Assembly (NCBI RefSeq): GCF_039503195.1
Contig: NZ_JBCJKP010000001.1
Span: forward strand, 10,292,001-10,356,000
DNA: 64,000 nt
DNA from: Streptomyces mirabilis
Lineage (GTDB): Bacteria > Actinomycetota > Actinomycetes > Streptomycetales > Streptomycetaceae
Direction: 5' to 3'
The notes under the pieces are model-generated. The model was not told the DNA's origin. It made no database searches and worked only from the letters and a program-made list of their open reading frames with translations. This document shows, one piece after another, positions 1 through 8,045 of the stretch. Positions within the stretch are counted from its first letter, which is position 1. The number at the start of each line of letters is the position of its first letter. Both the position numbers and the translations under genes were made by a program.

Positions 1-1
1 C

Positions 2-136
2 ACGCCCGGCGGACACCGCAGTGGACTGCGCAACATGGCCGAGCGAGCGGAGCAGCTGGGTGGCCGGTTCGAGGTGAGCAGCCCCGACAGGGGCGGCACG
101 TTGCTGGCCTGGTGGGTTCCGCTGCCCGTCGCGTAG
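2..136 (+). CDS. Sensor histidine kinase, C-terminal end (partial)
   Basis: The gene enters from the left edge, so only about 44 codons are visible. They read as the last part of a HATPase_c domain: a G-H-R-S-G-L-R-N-M segment (G2-box region), then A-E-x-L-G-G-R-F and a final R-G-G-T glycine turn. This is the usual ending of NarL/DevS-type kinases, which often carry GAF sensor domains; the sensor part is outside the window. Its place beside a block of DosR-regulon-like genes makes an OsdK/DevS-like kinase attractive, but that is inference. The next gene starts about 180 bp downstream. Confidence 0.7.
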   Translation, partial: TPGGHRSGLRNMAERAEQLGGRFEVSSPDRGGTLLAWWVPLPVA

Positions 137-232
137 CAATTGCCTTCCGGAACTGCGCGGACACCCCTCGCACGACAGCGTCACCGACCGCACCGCAACC
201 CCGGTCGGTCCCGTGACAGGGACCGGGAAGAC

Positions 233-246
233 GGGCCACTCGGCCC
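233..246. promoter_or_regulatory. Partly palindromic GGGCC-N4-GGCCC motif, candidate DevR/OsdR-type site
   Basis: GGGCCACTCGGCCC lies 73 bp ahead of the CBS-BON start codon at 319. Related copies precede many other genes up to 32.3 kb (see findings). It resembles the mycobacterial DosR box core (GGGAC...GTCCC). That it binds a regulator is inferred from recurrence and position only. Confidence 0.5.
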
Positions 247-318
247 ATGCCGTGAACGTGTCCCTTGCTTCAGGCTGAAGGTGTCGTAGGACGGCATCCG
301 AAACCAAGGGAGGACGCC

Positions 319-1023
319 ATGGACGGCGCTGCGACTGTGGTGGGCGACGTGATGACCCGCCGGGTCGTCGCCCTGCGCACGGGAGCGACCTTCAAGGACA
401 TCGTGAAGACCATACGGGAGTGGCGGGTCAGTGCCCTTCCCGTGCTGGATGACGCCGGACGCGTCGTCGGTGTCGTCTCCGAGGCCGACATGCTGCCCAA
501 GGAGGAGTACCGGCGAAGTGATCTCGACCGGTATGGCCGACTGCAGCATCCCGCCGATGTGTACAAGGCCGGCGCGGTGACAGCCGGCGAGCTGATGACC
601 GGCCCAGCCGTCACCGTGACACCCGACGCCACCCTCGCCCGCGCCGCGCGCATCATGGCACGCCATGGGGTCAAGCGGCTGCCGGTCGTCGGGCACGATG
701 GCGTGCTCAAGGGGATCGTCAGCCGCTCCGACCTGCTGAAGGTGTTCCTGCGGGATGACGAGGACATCGCCGAGGAGGTCCGGCGCGAGGTCGTCGAACC
801 GCTCTTCGGTACACACGCCGAAGCGCTTCGGGTCGAGGTGCGCGACGGTGTCGTGACGCTCTCGGGCCTGGTGCACGACACCGCGCTCGTCCCGCTCGCC
901 GCCCTGCTGGTGCGGGGCGTCGAGGGCGTGGTGGACGTGCAGTGCGCGCTGACCGGTCCGGCGAGCCATCCGGACCCCGTCCCTGACCTGCCGGACACGC
1001 GCCGGACGTCGGCCTCCACCTGA
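319..1023 (+). CDS. CBS-domain pair plus BON domain protein
   Basis: A 234-residue soluble protein. Two CBS motifs (about residues 7-65 and 90-145) form a Bateman module of the kind that binds adenine nucleotides; each has the D-V-M-T or E-L-M-T opening and a V-S-E-A-D or V-S-R-S-D ending. A C-terminal BON domain (about 155-220) follows. I chose the ATG at 319 because GGGAGG precedes it and the CBS domain starts straight after; an upstream in-frame start would add an unrelated leader. It is a close paralogue of the protein encoded at 1748-2398. Likely an energy-status sensor in a stress regulon, comparable to Hrp1 (Rv2626c) of M. tuberculosis except that it has an added BON domain. No enzymatic role is visible. 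Confidence 0.9.
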   Translation: MDGAATVVGDVMTRRVVALRTGATFKDIVKTIREWRVSALPVLDDAGRVVGVVSEADMLPKEEYRRSDLDRYGRLQHPADVYKAGAVTAGELMTGPAVTVTPDATLARAARIMARHGVKRLPVVGHDGVLKGIVSRSDLLKVFLRDDEDIAEEVRREVVEPLFGTHAEALRVEVRDGVVTLSGLVHDTALVPLAALLVRGVEGVVDVQCALTGPASHPDPVPDLPDTRRTSAST

Positions 1024-1058
1024 CGGCGGCCGACGTCCGGTGAGAGGAGGCGGTGACC

Positions 1059-1661
1059 ATGACGCAGACACCTCCCATGACGGTGAAACCCGTACGGCTG
1101 TGGCGCTGGCGGCGCAACCCGCTCCGACGGCACAGCGATGTCGTCGAAGCGTGGATCGTGCTCGTCACCTGGATCTGTGCCCTTTCCGGCGGGACCCTGG
1201 CGGGCGCGGCCGCGGCCCAGGCGACGGACTCGGCGTTCGCCGCGCGGCAGGCTCAGGTCCACGCCGTGTCCGCCGTCCTCACCGACGACGCGGCGAGGAC
1301 GGCGCTCGGCGGGAGCGGATACGACGACGGCCGGGTATGGGCGGTCGTGCGCTGGACGACAGCGGACGGGGCCGTGCACACCGACCGGGCGAAGGTGCTC
1401 CCCGGTGCTCCGGCCGGCACTCGGATCACCGTATGGACGGACCATACGGGTCGCGTGGTGTCCGCACCCGTCACGGGTGCGGCGGCCACCCTGCAGGCGG
1501 CCCTGACCGGAGTCCTGGTGGCACCCTCGGCGGGCGCCGCGGTCTGGAGCGCTGGATGGGTGGTTCGCAGCCGGCTCGTCCGGCGGCGCATGGCCGCATG
1601 GGACCAGGAATGGAAGCAGGTCGGACCTCGGTGGGGGAACCTGAGCGGGGGCAAAGGCTGA
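1059..1661 (+). CDS. Rv1733c-like two-helix membrane protein
   Basis: A 200-residue protein with two membrane segments: one near residues 30-55 (E-A-W-I-V-L-V-T-W), the other near 145-170. Between them is an extracytoplasmic stretch with a V-R-W-T-T-A-D-G motif. The N-terminal R-L-W-R-W-R-R-N-P-L-R-R and the C-terminal W-D-Q-E-W-K-Q-V-G-P-R-W are hallmarks of the Rv1733c family, a DosR-regulon antigen of unknown function. GAGGAGG lies 8 nt ahead of ATG 1059; the in-frame GTG at 1053 is too close to it. It follows the CBS-BON gene by 35 bp and may be cotranscribed. A paralogue lies at 24018-24608. Confidence 0.85.
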   Translation: MTQTPPMTVKPVRLWRWRRNPLRRHSDVVEAWIVLVTWICALSGGTLAGAAAAQATDSAFAARQAQVHAVSAVLTDDAARTALGGSGYDDGRVWAVVRWTTADGAVHTDRAKVLPGAPAGTRITVWTDHTGRVVSAPVTGAAATLQAALTGVLVAPSAGAAVWSAGWVVRSRLVRRRMAAWDQEWKQVGPRWGNLSGGKG

Positions 1662-1747
1662 ACGCCGAGCCCGTACGCACAACAGGCCGGCCGCCCACAA
1701 CCTCGACTGCCAGGGCAGCTGTTCTCGTCGCGAGGGTGACGCGGGTG

Positions 1748-2398
1748 CTACCCGTCGGCGGCAGTGAGCCGGCAGTCCACGCCCACCACTCCCTCGACGC
1801 CCCGCACGAGACGGACGGCAAGCGGAATGCGGGCGGCGTCCGTAACTCGTCCGGTCAGGGTCGCGACGCCTTCGGTGACCATGATGTGCACGGGCTCGAC
1901 CGGGGCGGGGAAGAGGACGTCCACGATGTCGCGCCGGATCTCGTCGGCGAGATGGTTGTCCGGGCGCAGAAACACCTTGAGCAGGTCCCCGCGGCTGACG
2001 ACGCCTTCCAGAACGCCCTCGGCGTTCACGACGGGCAGACGTTTCACATGTCGCATGGCCATGATGCGTGCGGCCTCGGCGAGCGTGGCGTCGGCGTGGA
2101 CGGTCACGGCCGGGGTGCTCATCAGCTCCTCCGCGCTCACCGCCCCGGCCTTGGCCAGGTCGGACAGCCGTTGCAGCTGGGTGAACCGGTCCGGGTCGCT
2201 GTCCCGGAACTCCTCCTTGGGCAGCAGGTCGGCCTCGGAAACCACTCCGATCACCCGGCCGTCGCCCTCCAGCACGGGAAGGGCGCTGACCTGCCACTGT
2301 TCCATGCGCTCGACGACGTCCTTGAACAGTGCCTTGCGGCCCACCGCGACGACGGCACGTGTCATCACGTCACTCACCAGGTGCGGGCTGCTGTCCAT
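1748..2398 (-). CDS. CBS-domain pair plus BON domain protein
   Basis: A 216-residue paralogue of the protein at 319-1023, with the same layout: two CBS motifs (about residues 7-65 and 88-145) and a C-terminal BON domain (about 153-212). The shared E-A-D-L-L-P-K-E-E and L-V-R-G-V-E-G-V-V stretches show recent common origin. AAGGAGG sits just ahead of the ATG. The upstream cyclic-nucleotide-binding gene ends 26 bp before it, so the two probably form an operon. Role inferred: ligand-binding stress sensor; no catalytic residues are seen. Confidence 0.88.
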   Translation of the reverse strand: MDSSPHLVSDVMTRAVVAVGRKALFKDVVERMEQWQVSALPVLEGDGRVIGVVSEADLLPKEEFRDSDPDRFTQLQRLSDLAKAGAVSAEELMSTPAVTVHADATLAEAARIMAMRHVKRLPVVNAEGVLEGVVSRGDLLKVFLRPDNHLADEIRRDIVDVLFPAPVEPVHIMVTEGVATLTGRVTDAARIPLAVRLVRGVEGVVGVDCRLTAADG

Positions 2399-2424
2399 GC
2401 TGTCCTCCTTCTGAGGCCGGTCGG

Positions 2425-2901
2425 TCACGTCAGGCCACGGCTGCCGTAGGGAGCGTAGAGGTCGAGCAACCGAACCCGGGAGGCGTGCAGCCGCTGGGCG
2501 ACCACACGGCCGACCCAGACCGCGATCGCCCGGCCGAACTCGGCGTCCTCGGCGCACATCGCCCGGACCGCCTCGGCGTCGAACTCCCAGGCCCGCACCG
2601 GGCTCATCGCCTCGGCGCCCAGCTGCCAGAGGTACGGCGGGAAATGCCAGGACCAGCCGACCAGCTCGCCGTGACCGAGCGACTCGATGACAGCGGGACG
2701 GCGGCCGGGCACGTACAGGTCGAGGGCGACGGTGCCGGTCCGCACGATCCAGAAGCGATCGGCGCGCCGACCCTCCTCGAACAGGCGACTGCCCGCATCG
2801 AAGGAGACCTCGCGGGCAAGGCGCATCAGGCGGTCGCGGTGCTCGGTACGCAAGGCCGTGGTCATGGTGGTGGCGGAAGTCATCACACCGGTTCCCTTCA
2901 T
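2425..2901 (-). CDS. Cyclic-nucleotide-binding-fold protein without a DNA-binding domain
   Basis: A protein of 158 residues from the start used here (an in-frame ATG at 2883 is a good alternative). It carries one cyclic-nucleotide-binding fold: a beta-roll with F-D-A-G-S-R-L-F-E-E-G, then R-T-G-T-V-A-L, then L-G-H-G-E-L-V-G-W in the phosphate-cassette region. It ends shortly after the C-helix, so the Crp/Fnr winged helix is absent. It cannot act as an ordinary Crp regulator; it may sense a ligand and act through a partner. Followed at 26 bp by a CBS-BON gene. A GGGGCCCTTCGGCCCC motif lies 63 bp upstream. Confidence 0.8.
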   Translation of the reverse strand: MKGTGVMTSATTMTTALRTEHRDRLMRLAREVSFDAGSRLFEEGRRADRFWIVRTGTVALDLYVPGRRPAVIESLGHGELVGWSWHFPPYLWQLGAEAMSPVRAWEFDAEAVRAMCAEDAEFGRAIAVWVGRVVAQRLHASRVRLLDLYAPYGSRGLT

Positions 2902-2963
2902 GGTGTCTGCTTCCAGAGTGAACGCGGACAGGCCCCGCCACCACAGGCCGCTCGGATCCGATC

Positions 2964-2979
2964 GGGGCCCTTCGGCCCC
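2964..2979. promoter_or_regulatory. GGGGCC-N4-GGCCCC motif, candidate DevR/OsdR-type site
   Basis: GGGGCCCTTCGGCCCC lies between the leftward cyclic-nucleotide-binding gene (63 bp away) and a small rightward reading frame (58 bp away), so it could serve either. Same motif class as at 233-246. Confidence 0.5.
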
Positions 2980-3036
2980 TGCGAGCCGGCATCGCCGCCC
3001 CGCACGCTGGAGGCACCCTCCTGGAGGGAAGTGACC

Positions 3037-3144
3037 ATGAGCGTCTCCACGAGCAGCGCGGTCGGCGACCCGTTCCCGCACGACGCAAGTGTCGGACGGG
3101 CGGTACTTTCCCGCCACTCTCCCGCCCGCGCGGGCGGGCGCTGA
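3037..3144 (+). CDS. Short reading frame with strong ribosome-binding site, possibly a gene remnant
   Basis: A 35-codon frame preceded by GGAGGGAA at good spacing and by the regulatory motif at 2964-2979. The product shows no recognisable domain and the last residues are arginine-rich, as expected when a reading frame runs into a GC-rich hairpin: an 18-bp perfect palindrome (CCCGCCCG CGCGGGCGGG) lies at 3121-3138. It may be the surviving start of a deleted stress gene or a true small protein; low confidence. Confidence 0.25.
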   Translation: MSVSTSSAVGDPFPHDASVGRAVLSRHSPARAGGR

Positions 3145-3912
3145 AGAAGCCCTTCCCACCCGGCACCGTCCTTGCGGAGTGCGACCTCGATCCGGGCGGC
3201 TGACCAGGCCGTGGAACCGCACCGAGCTGACGGTGGTTCTGGAGGCGGTGCACCGCCACCCGAGTCACCCCGGCCGCATCCACCGTCTGGAATGGGACGC
3301 CCGCCAACCGGCCCGGAGCGATACGCCGTCGAGGTCGCCGGCACCTTGTCCGGACCAGGGCTGTCACCGTCTGTCGCCGCCGCGGGGGATGTCCTCGTCA
3401 CACGGCGCGAGGACGGGATCGTCCGGCACCGGGTCGCCGCGGCACGGGGAGCGACCGACGCGGCCACGGCATGACGAGACGGGAAGGGCCATCCGCTTCT
3501 CGCGGATCCGGATTGCGCGGTGCGCGGCTGCGGGCCGCTTCTCCGCGTCTCCAACGGGTCCTTCCCGCCACCACCAGCACATCACGTTCTACCGCCGGTG
3601 CAACAGTGCCGTTCGGCCCTAATCCTGCGGAACACTCAGCGGGCAGAGGCCGCCCCGACGGCGTCCGTAGGTCCTGAGGACCGGGGCCGCGAGGAGTGTG
3701 GGGCCACACGGCCGGCCTCCTTCGAACTGTGGGGACCGGGTCAGCGCAGCCGGCGCAGATACGGGTCGTGGGCGTGGCGCGGGACGAGCCGGACGCGGGC
3801 GCTCCGTGATCGTCCTCGGTAACGAGCACCCTTGCCCGCCCGGCCGAGCTGCCACTTGCGGCTCACGTGCTCCCCGGGCGGCAGATCCTGTTCATCCCCC
3901 TCTCGGCGATGA
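3145..3912. other. Region with no convincing gene
   Basis: About 770 bp where all frames give arginine- and proline-rich translations with no family I recognise. One rightward frame near 3330-3474 (ending in E-D-G-I-V-R-H-R-V) looks protein-like but has no supported start. Likely decayed sequence. Confidence 0.5.
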
Positions 3913-3927
3913 GGGCCCATCGGTCCC
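3913..3927. promoter_or_regulatory. GGGCCC-N3-GGTCCC motif, candidate DevR/OsdR-type site
   Basis: GGGCCCATCGGTCCC sits 123 bp upstream of the SHOCT protein start. It is one of the better matches to the DosR box because the right arm is GGTCCC. Confidence 0.5.
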
Positions 3928-4049
3928 TTGCATTGGCCTCACCGGCTCATGACGTGCTGCACGGTCTGGGCGAACGTGAGAACCAGACACTGTGAAAGCC
4001 GCAGGCACCGGCCCCTGGCTCGCGGTGCCCTGGAGGGAGATGAGTCACC

Positions 4050-4340
4050 GTGATGTTCTGGTACGACCACAATGTCGGCGGATGGGGCTGGTTCGCCATG
4101 TCCGCCGGCACGATCCTCTTCTGGGCCCTGATTATCACCTTCGGCGTCCTCCTGTACCGCGCCCTGGCGAAGCCGGGAAGGAGCGGTGACCGTTCCGATG
4201 CCCGGCCTCCGGGGCCGTCGCCCGAGCAGTTCCTGGCAGAACGCTTCGCCCGGGGAGAGATCGACGAGGACGAGTACCACCGCCGTCTGACCGTTTTGCG
4301 CGAGACCACTGGATGCGGGCCCCGGCCCAGCCAACGCTGA
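4050..4340 (+). CDS. Small membrane protein with C-terminal SHOCT domain
   Basis: A 96-residue protein. Residues 12-37 form one membrane helix (W-F-A-M-S-A-G-T-I-L-F-W-A-L-I-I-T-F). The C-terminal 30 residues (F-L-A-E-R-F-A-R-G-E-I-D-E-D-E-Y-H-R-R-L) are a classic SHOCT motif, usually an oligomerisation or attachment module. A GGAGGGAG sequence precedes GTG 4050 and ATG 4053; either may be used. The CBS gene begins 16 bp downstream, suggesting an operon. Function unknown. Confidence 0.85.
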   Translation: MMFWYDHNVGGWGWFAMSAGTILFWALIITFGVLLYRALAKPGRSGDRSDARPPGPSPEQFLAERFARGEIDEDEYHRRLTVLRETTGCGPRPSQR

Positions 4341-4356
4341 CCGGAAGGAGGCAGTC

Positions 4357-4854
4357 GTGGACGAGAGGCTGTCTGTGGGTGCCCTGATGAACGAGGCACC
4401 GTATTCGATCAGCGAGGACGAGACGCTGCTGTTGGCCTGGGAGGTGGTGGAGCGGTCCGGGCAGCGTCATCTGCCGGTGGTCCGCCAGGACGGCTGCTGC
4501 GCCGGTGTGCTGGACCGCGCCGAGCTCGCCGTCGCCTGCGCGGACCCCGCGGTGGCGTTGTCCTGCCGGACGGTGCGCGACCTCGTGCACCGGCGCCGCA
4601 CGGTCACGGTCCATCCGGAGGAGTCGACGCTCCGCGCTGCAGCCGTGATGACGGAGGAACACCTGGACGCGCTGCCGGTCACCGACCCGCAAGGCCGCCT
4701 GACCGGCCTGCTCACGGCGCAGGACTTCGTGGCCGCCGCTGCTGGTCTGCACGAGCACACTGAGTCGGCGCAGGAGACGCCGCACGCACGGCCTACGCTG
4801 CCCGGGCTGCCACCTCGTCGAAGGGAGCGGGAACACGGTATTCCCATCCCTTGA
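4357..4854 (+). CDS. CBS-domain pair protein
   Basis: A 165-residue protein consisting mainly of two CBS motifs (about residues 5-65 and 72-130), with G-A-L-M-N-E-A-P and R-D-L-V-H-R-R-R openings and a basic low-complexity tail. AAGGAGG is well placed before GTG 4357. No BON domain, unlike its paralogues at 319 and 1748. Probably an adenine-nucleotide-responsive regulator translated with the SHOCT protein ahead of it. Confidence 0.85.
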   Translation: MDERLSVGALMNEAPYSISEDETLLLAWEVVERSGQRHLPVVRQDGCCAGVLDRAELAVACADPAVALSCRTVRDLVHRRRTVTVHPEESTLRAAAVMTEEHLDALPVTDPQGRLTGLLTAQDFVAAAAGLHEHTESAQETPHARPTLPGLPPRRREREHGIPIP

Positions 4855-5207
4855 AGGTGCGCGCCGATTCCCTTCAGAGGTTTCTCCCGGTGTTTCGGTG
4901 GGCTGCGCGCGCAGAGGGCAGGCGTTGATCGTCCTCGTGGGGGCTGGATGGGACGTCTGCTTGTAGTCAGTGCCGAGAGCAGTTCGGCAAGACGAACGCG
5001 GTGCCGGCCGCCTGCCCTTGCTGCGCCGAGCGTCGTACTGTGCCGTGGTGCGCGTCAAGTCCAGGGTCACCGCCGCCGATCGGTCGGGGCTGCTGAGTCC
5101 TTCGCAAGAGTGAGGCTCCTGGGTGAAACTGGAACCACGGACGGCCGACAGGCGGACAGACTTCGCTGCGTCAGCCCTCCACGGGAACCTGCCGAGCGGG
5201 GCCTCCT
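4855..5207. other. Intergenic region, no gene recognised
   Basis: About 350 bp between the CBS gene and an IS5-type transposase scrap. I see no family similarity in any frame. Probably decayed insertion-sequence flanking DNA. Confidence 0.5.
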
Positions 5208-5385
5208 TCAAGTGGAGGCGTCCATGACCTCCTTGCCGCGCACCTTGTGCAACACGGGAACGAACTGCGGGCTGTCGGCGGCCTGTCCTGCGGTCAGGAC
5301 GAGCGCCAACGGACGGCACTCGCGGTGCGCGGCGAGATGAACCTGGATCAACTTCCCTTGCTTGTGGGGGAGTTGCCTGCCGCAG
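5208..5385 (-). pseudogene. IS5-family transposase fragment
   Basis: On the minus strand the frame reads G-K-L-I-Q-V-H-L-A-A-H-R-E-C-R-P-L-A-L-V-L-T-A-G-Q, then A-A-D-S-P-Q-F-V-P-V-L-H-K-V-R. This is the catalytic-core region of IS5-type (DDE) transposases around the H-L-A-x-D-G-x-x-R-P-L motif. Neither the N-terminal domain nor the C-terminal DKAYSS region is present, and no terminal repeats were found. A dead scrap, and one of several mobile-element remnants between live genes here. Confidence 0.7.
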
Positions 5386-5403
5386 CCACAGCCTCCAGGG
5401 TTA

Positions 5404-6201
5404 TTACCGCTGGCTGGTGGCGACGTAGGTGCCGTGCCAGGTGTGGTACCAGACCTGGCCGTTGGCGGCATTGACCGACAGCATGCCAGTGATCTTCCCG
5501 TCCCGCATGGTGTGCAGGGTGTAGTAGCCGGGGTAGGGCTCCGGGTCGCCCGCGGTCAGTGTGTTGCCGTGGTCGCGGAGCCACTGCTGGGCGATGCTCC
5601 GGGCCTGTGTGGCCGAGATCCGGGCCTGGCTTCGGCTGCCGTAGTGCATGCCGTAGTCGGTATTCCACATCATCGCGGGCCCGTACTCGATCTGTACGGC
5701 GCCGTCGGCGGGGTTGACCAGGGCCTCGGTGGCCGGGTGGCCGTCGGTGGTCCGCAGTTCGGCGTAGAAGTTGCGGGAGAACTGCATGATCTCGCCGACC
5801 CGGAGGCCGAGCCGGTCGGCGAACGCCGTCGCCCGCCGGCGGGCCTGGTCGAGGGTCTGCACCCGGGTGCCGTTGCCTGGCAGCCACCAGTTGCCCATCA
5901 TGCCGTTGCCCATCATGCCGGGCCCCCATGAGCCCCCGCCGCCGCCCATCATGCTGGAACCCGAATTTCCGTTCCACATGTCTGGTCCCCACCCGCTGGT
6001 CGGCCCGGCCGGAGAGGGAGTGCCGTCGGGAACGGTCGGTGTGCCGCCGCCCGGCACGGTGGGGCCGACCGAGATGGCGGGCATATGACTGGCGGGCCCA
6101 CCGACGGAGGTGCTGCTGTTCCCGCCACACCCGCCGATGGCCACGGCGCCCGCCAGGGCCAGGGCCGCCGCGGCGGCGACACGTGCATGTCCACGGATCA
6201 T
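5404..6201 (-). CDS. Secreted lipoprotein with Met/Gly-rich segment
   Basis: A 265-residue lipoprotein precursor. A signal sequence (R-G-H-A-R-V then an Ala-rich core) ends in the lipobox A-I-G-G-C with the lipidated Cys at 25. A Pro/Thr/Gly linker follows, then a low-complexity stretch (about residues 70-105) with repeated M-M-G-G, G-M-M-G-N and N-W-W. The C-terminal half looks like PepSY-type repeats: A-T-A-F-A-D-R-L-G near 125 and I-S-A-T-Q-A-R-S-I-A-Q-Q-W-L-R-D-H near 200. GAGGTGAGGACC precedes the ATG. Metal binding by the Met-rich part is possible but not shown. A GGGCCGTTCGGCCC motif lies about 98 bp upstream. Confidence 0.8.
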   Translation of the reverse strand: MIRGHARVAAAAALALAGAVAIGGCGGNSSTSVGGPASHMPAISVGPTVPGGGTPTVPDGTPSPAGPTSGWGPDMWNGNSGSSMMGGGGGSWGPGMMGNGMMGNWWLPGNGTRVQTLDQARRRATAFADRLGLRVGEIMQFSRNFYAELRTTDGHPATEALVNPADGAVQIEYGPAMMWNTDYGMHYGSRSQARISATQARSIAQQWLRDHGNTLTAGDPEPYPGYYTLHTMRDGKITGMLSVNAANGQVWYHTWHGTYVATSQR

Positions 6202-6298
6202 GGTCCTCACCTCTGCGGTCGGTTCCTGCCGACGACGCCGGACCGGGGCCGCCGACTGTCTGGTTTTCAGCCTTTCGCGGGCAGGTGGCCGGCGTCGT

Positions 6299-6312
6299 GG
6301 GCCGTTCGGCCC
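6299..6312. promoter_or_regulatory. GGGCCG-N2-CGGCCC motif, candidate DevR/OsdR-type site
   Basis: GGGCCGTTCGGCCC, extended to T...A on each side (6298-6313), lies about 98 bp ahead of the leftward lipoprotein gene. Nearly perfect dyad symmetry. Confidence 0.5.
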
Positions 6313-6313
6313 A

Positions 6314-6679
6314 CACCCGCCGACGACCGGCACACGAGTTCCATCACCATGCATCGGATGTGGGACACCAGCGCGAGGACGACCACGACGACTGGAGCCG
6401 CTGGCGGCCGACGACGCGACGGCGAGGGCCTGCCGTTGGGGTCACGTACAGCTGCGACCACCCCTCCAGCTCGCGCAACTGTCCGGCCCCGCCGCCAGCA
6501 GGTGACGGGCGAGATGCTTTGCCACCCCTGCCCAGCAGGCCGAAACGACCCCGCGCCTGCCGAAAGCCTCATCCGCCGTGGCGGAGGCGGTGGGGGGATG
6601 CGCGGGGGCTCGGGCACCCGAAGAGGGCCCTGTCACACGGATGGCGTTCGCCGCGGCATGATGGCCGATCATGCTGCTG
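6314..6679. other. Intergenic region, nothing recognised
   Basis: About 365 bp with no supported gene, between the lipoprotein promoter region and a decayed integrase fragment. Confidence 0.5.
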
Positions 6680-6877
6680 TGATGGGCCTACCTGTCCGTG
6701 ATGAACGCGTTCGCCGTGCTGCGCCTGCTCCTGATGAGTGACCAGGACAAGGACACGGAGATCCTCGCTCTGCTCATCAGAGCACCGTACTGGAGCGCCA
6801 ACTCGGCGGCGGAAGAGTCCGGTTCACCCGCAGGGATCGGCGTTCATGGCGGCCAACCGCAGTCCCGGGAGGACTGA
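6680..6877 (+). pseudogene. Integrase/transposase N-terminal fragment, frameshifted
   Basis: The plus strand reads Y-L-S-V-M-N-A-F-A-V-L-R-L-L-L-M-S-D-Q-D-K-D-T-E-I-L-A-L, the usual start of rve-type integrases that continue L-R-H-Q-I-T-V-L-E-R-Q-L. A single base is missing after E-I-L-A-L, so the reading moves frame; the expected I-T-V-L-E-R-Q-L-G-G-G-R-V-R-F-T-R-R-D-R is legible in the next frame. The rest of the gene is absent. Dead remnant. Confidence 0.7.
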
Positions 6878-6913
6878 GCGGTCATGATCGGCGTGCGGGT
6901 AAGAAGCAGGCCG

Positions 6914-7108
6914 TCACCGGAAGGCGGCGTGGATCTCCTGTTCGGTGGCGGCGTGGGAGACGGCGAGGAGTTCGTCGCCGGGCTGCAGCCACGTCTAGGG
7001 GGGTCGTGTCGTTGGGCTGTCCGTCGCGGACGACCGTGGCGATGACGGCGCCCGCGGGGAGCGTGATCTCGGCGAGCGTGCGGCCGGCCGCAGGCGGTGT
7101 CAGGGTGG
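6914..7108 (-). pseudogene. TrkA-C (RCK_C) domain remnant
   Basis: Minus-strand reading gives G-R-T-L-A-E-I-T-L-P-A-G-A-V-I-A-T-V-V-R-D-G-Q, then after a frameshift L-Q-P-G-D-E-L-L-A-V-S-H-A-A-T-E-Q-E-I-H-A-A-F-R and a stop. This is the end of a TrkA C-terminal domain as found in potassium channels and K+/H+ antiporters. The membrane part is missing, so the gene was truncated and then frameshifted. Confidence 0.7.
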
Positions 7109-7133
7109 AATGACCTGGCGCCCAGGAGGGATC

Positions 7134-8045
7134 ATGGTTGACGTACGCGGGCCGATCGTCGTAGGGGCGGACGGATCCGACACCGGCGCACGCGCGGTCC
7201 GTTGGGCCGCTGTCGAAGCCGCTGCCAGGGGCGCAGACCTGCACATCGTGCACGCCACCGCCCTCGACGCTCCGGGTGGGCACCGGCCCGACTACGCGGC
7301 CCGGCTGGTGCGCGAAGCCGGACAGGACATTCTGGACGAAGCGGTCGTGCAGGCCGTCGGTCAGGTGCCCGGACTGGGCGTCACCTCCACCCTCAGCCGG
7401 GACTCGGCGGCCCGGGCCCTGCTCGGCGAAGCAGGGTCGGACGGCATGATCGTCGTGGGTTCGCGTGGGATCGGTGGGTTCGCGGCGCTCTTGCTGGGCT
7501 CGGTCGGACTCCGGGTCGCCGCCCGCGCGACGGTTCCGCTCGTCGTGGTCCGTGGAGAGCACGAGCCCGTCCCGACGGGTGTCGTAGTGACCGCCGTACG
7601 CGACGAGAGAGACCTCGGCGCGGCCCGCTTCGCGGCTCGCGCCGCCGGTCGGCGCAAGGCGTCGCTGCGTGTGTGGAGTGCGTACACGTTCTACCAGTAC
7701 GCCGGGAGCATGGTGCCGATGCTCGACGACGTCACGGAGATCGCCGAGGAGCAGGCGAGCGCCACCGCCCGCCTCGTCGCACCTCTGCGGGACGAATTCC
7801 CCACCCTGACGGTGACCGTCGACGTCGTACGGGCCCCGTCCGTGGCCGGTGCCCTCGTCGACGTGTCCGCCCACGCCGACCTGCTCGTCATTGGTGCTCG
7901 TCGCCCCGTACACACGATCGGCGCGCCCTTGGGCCATGTCGCCCACGCCGTGCTGCACCACGCGTACTGTCCCGTGGCGATGGTCCCGTACGACGAACCC
8001 CACCGCGCCGATGGTGCCGCACCCCTGAGTCACCCCGGCAGCTGA
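7134..8045 (+). CDS. Tandem universal stress protein (UspA-type, two domains)
   Basis: A 303-residue protein of two Usp domains (about 5-143 and 155-292). The first has the ATP-binding signature V-G-S-R-G-I-G-G-F then 7-8 residues to G-S, consistent with G-2x-G-9x-G-S/T; the second has V-I-G-A-R-R-x(6)-G-A-P-L-G. I took the ATG at 7134, preceded by AGGAGGG, because it puts the Usp fold at the N-terminus; ATG 7110 is a longer alternative. Comparable in layout to M. tuberculosis Rv2623 and Rv1996 (DosR regulon). Its 3' end overlaps the convergent protease gene by 16 bp. Confidence 0.9.
   Translation: MVDVRGPIVVGADGSDTGARAVRWAAVEAAARGADLHIVHATALDAPGGHRPDYAARLVREAGQDILDEAVVQAVGQVPGLGVTSTLSRDSAARALLGEAGSDGMIVVGSRGIGGFAALLLGSVGLRVAARATVPLVVVRGEHEPVPTGVVVTAVRDERDLGAARFAARAAGRRKASLRVWSAYTFYQYAGSMVPMLDDVTEIAEEQASATARLVAPLRDEFPTLTVTVDVVRAPSVAGALVDVSAHADLLVIGARRPVHTIGAPLGHVAHAVLHHAYCPVAMVPYDEPHRADGAAPLSHPGS

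Noticed and set aside
270..2297. 675-codon leftward frame over the first three genes
   Set aside because: Arginine- and proline-rich translation across genes that have clear families, starts and ribosome sites.
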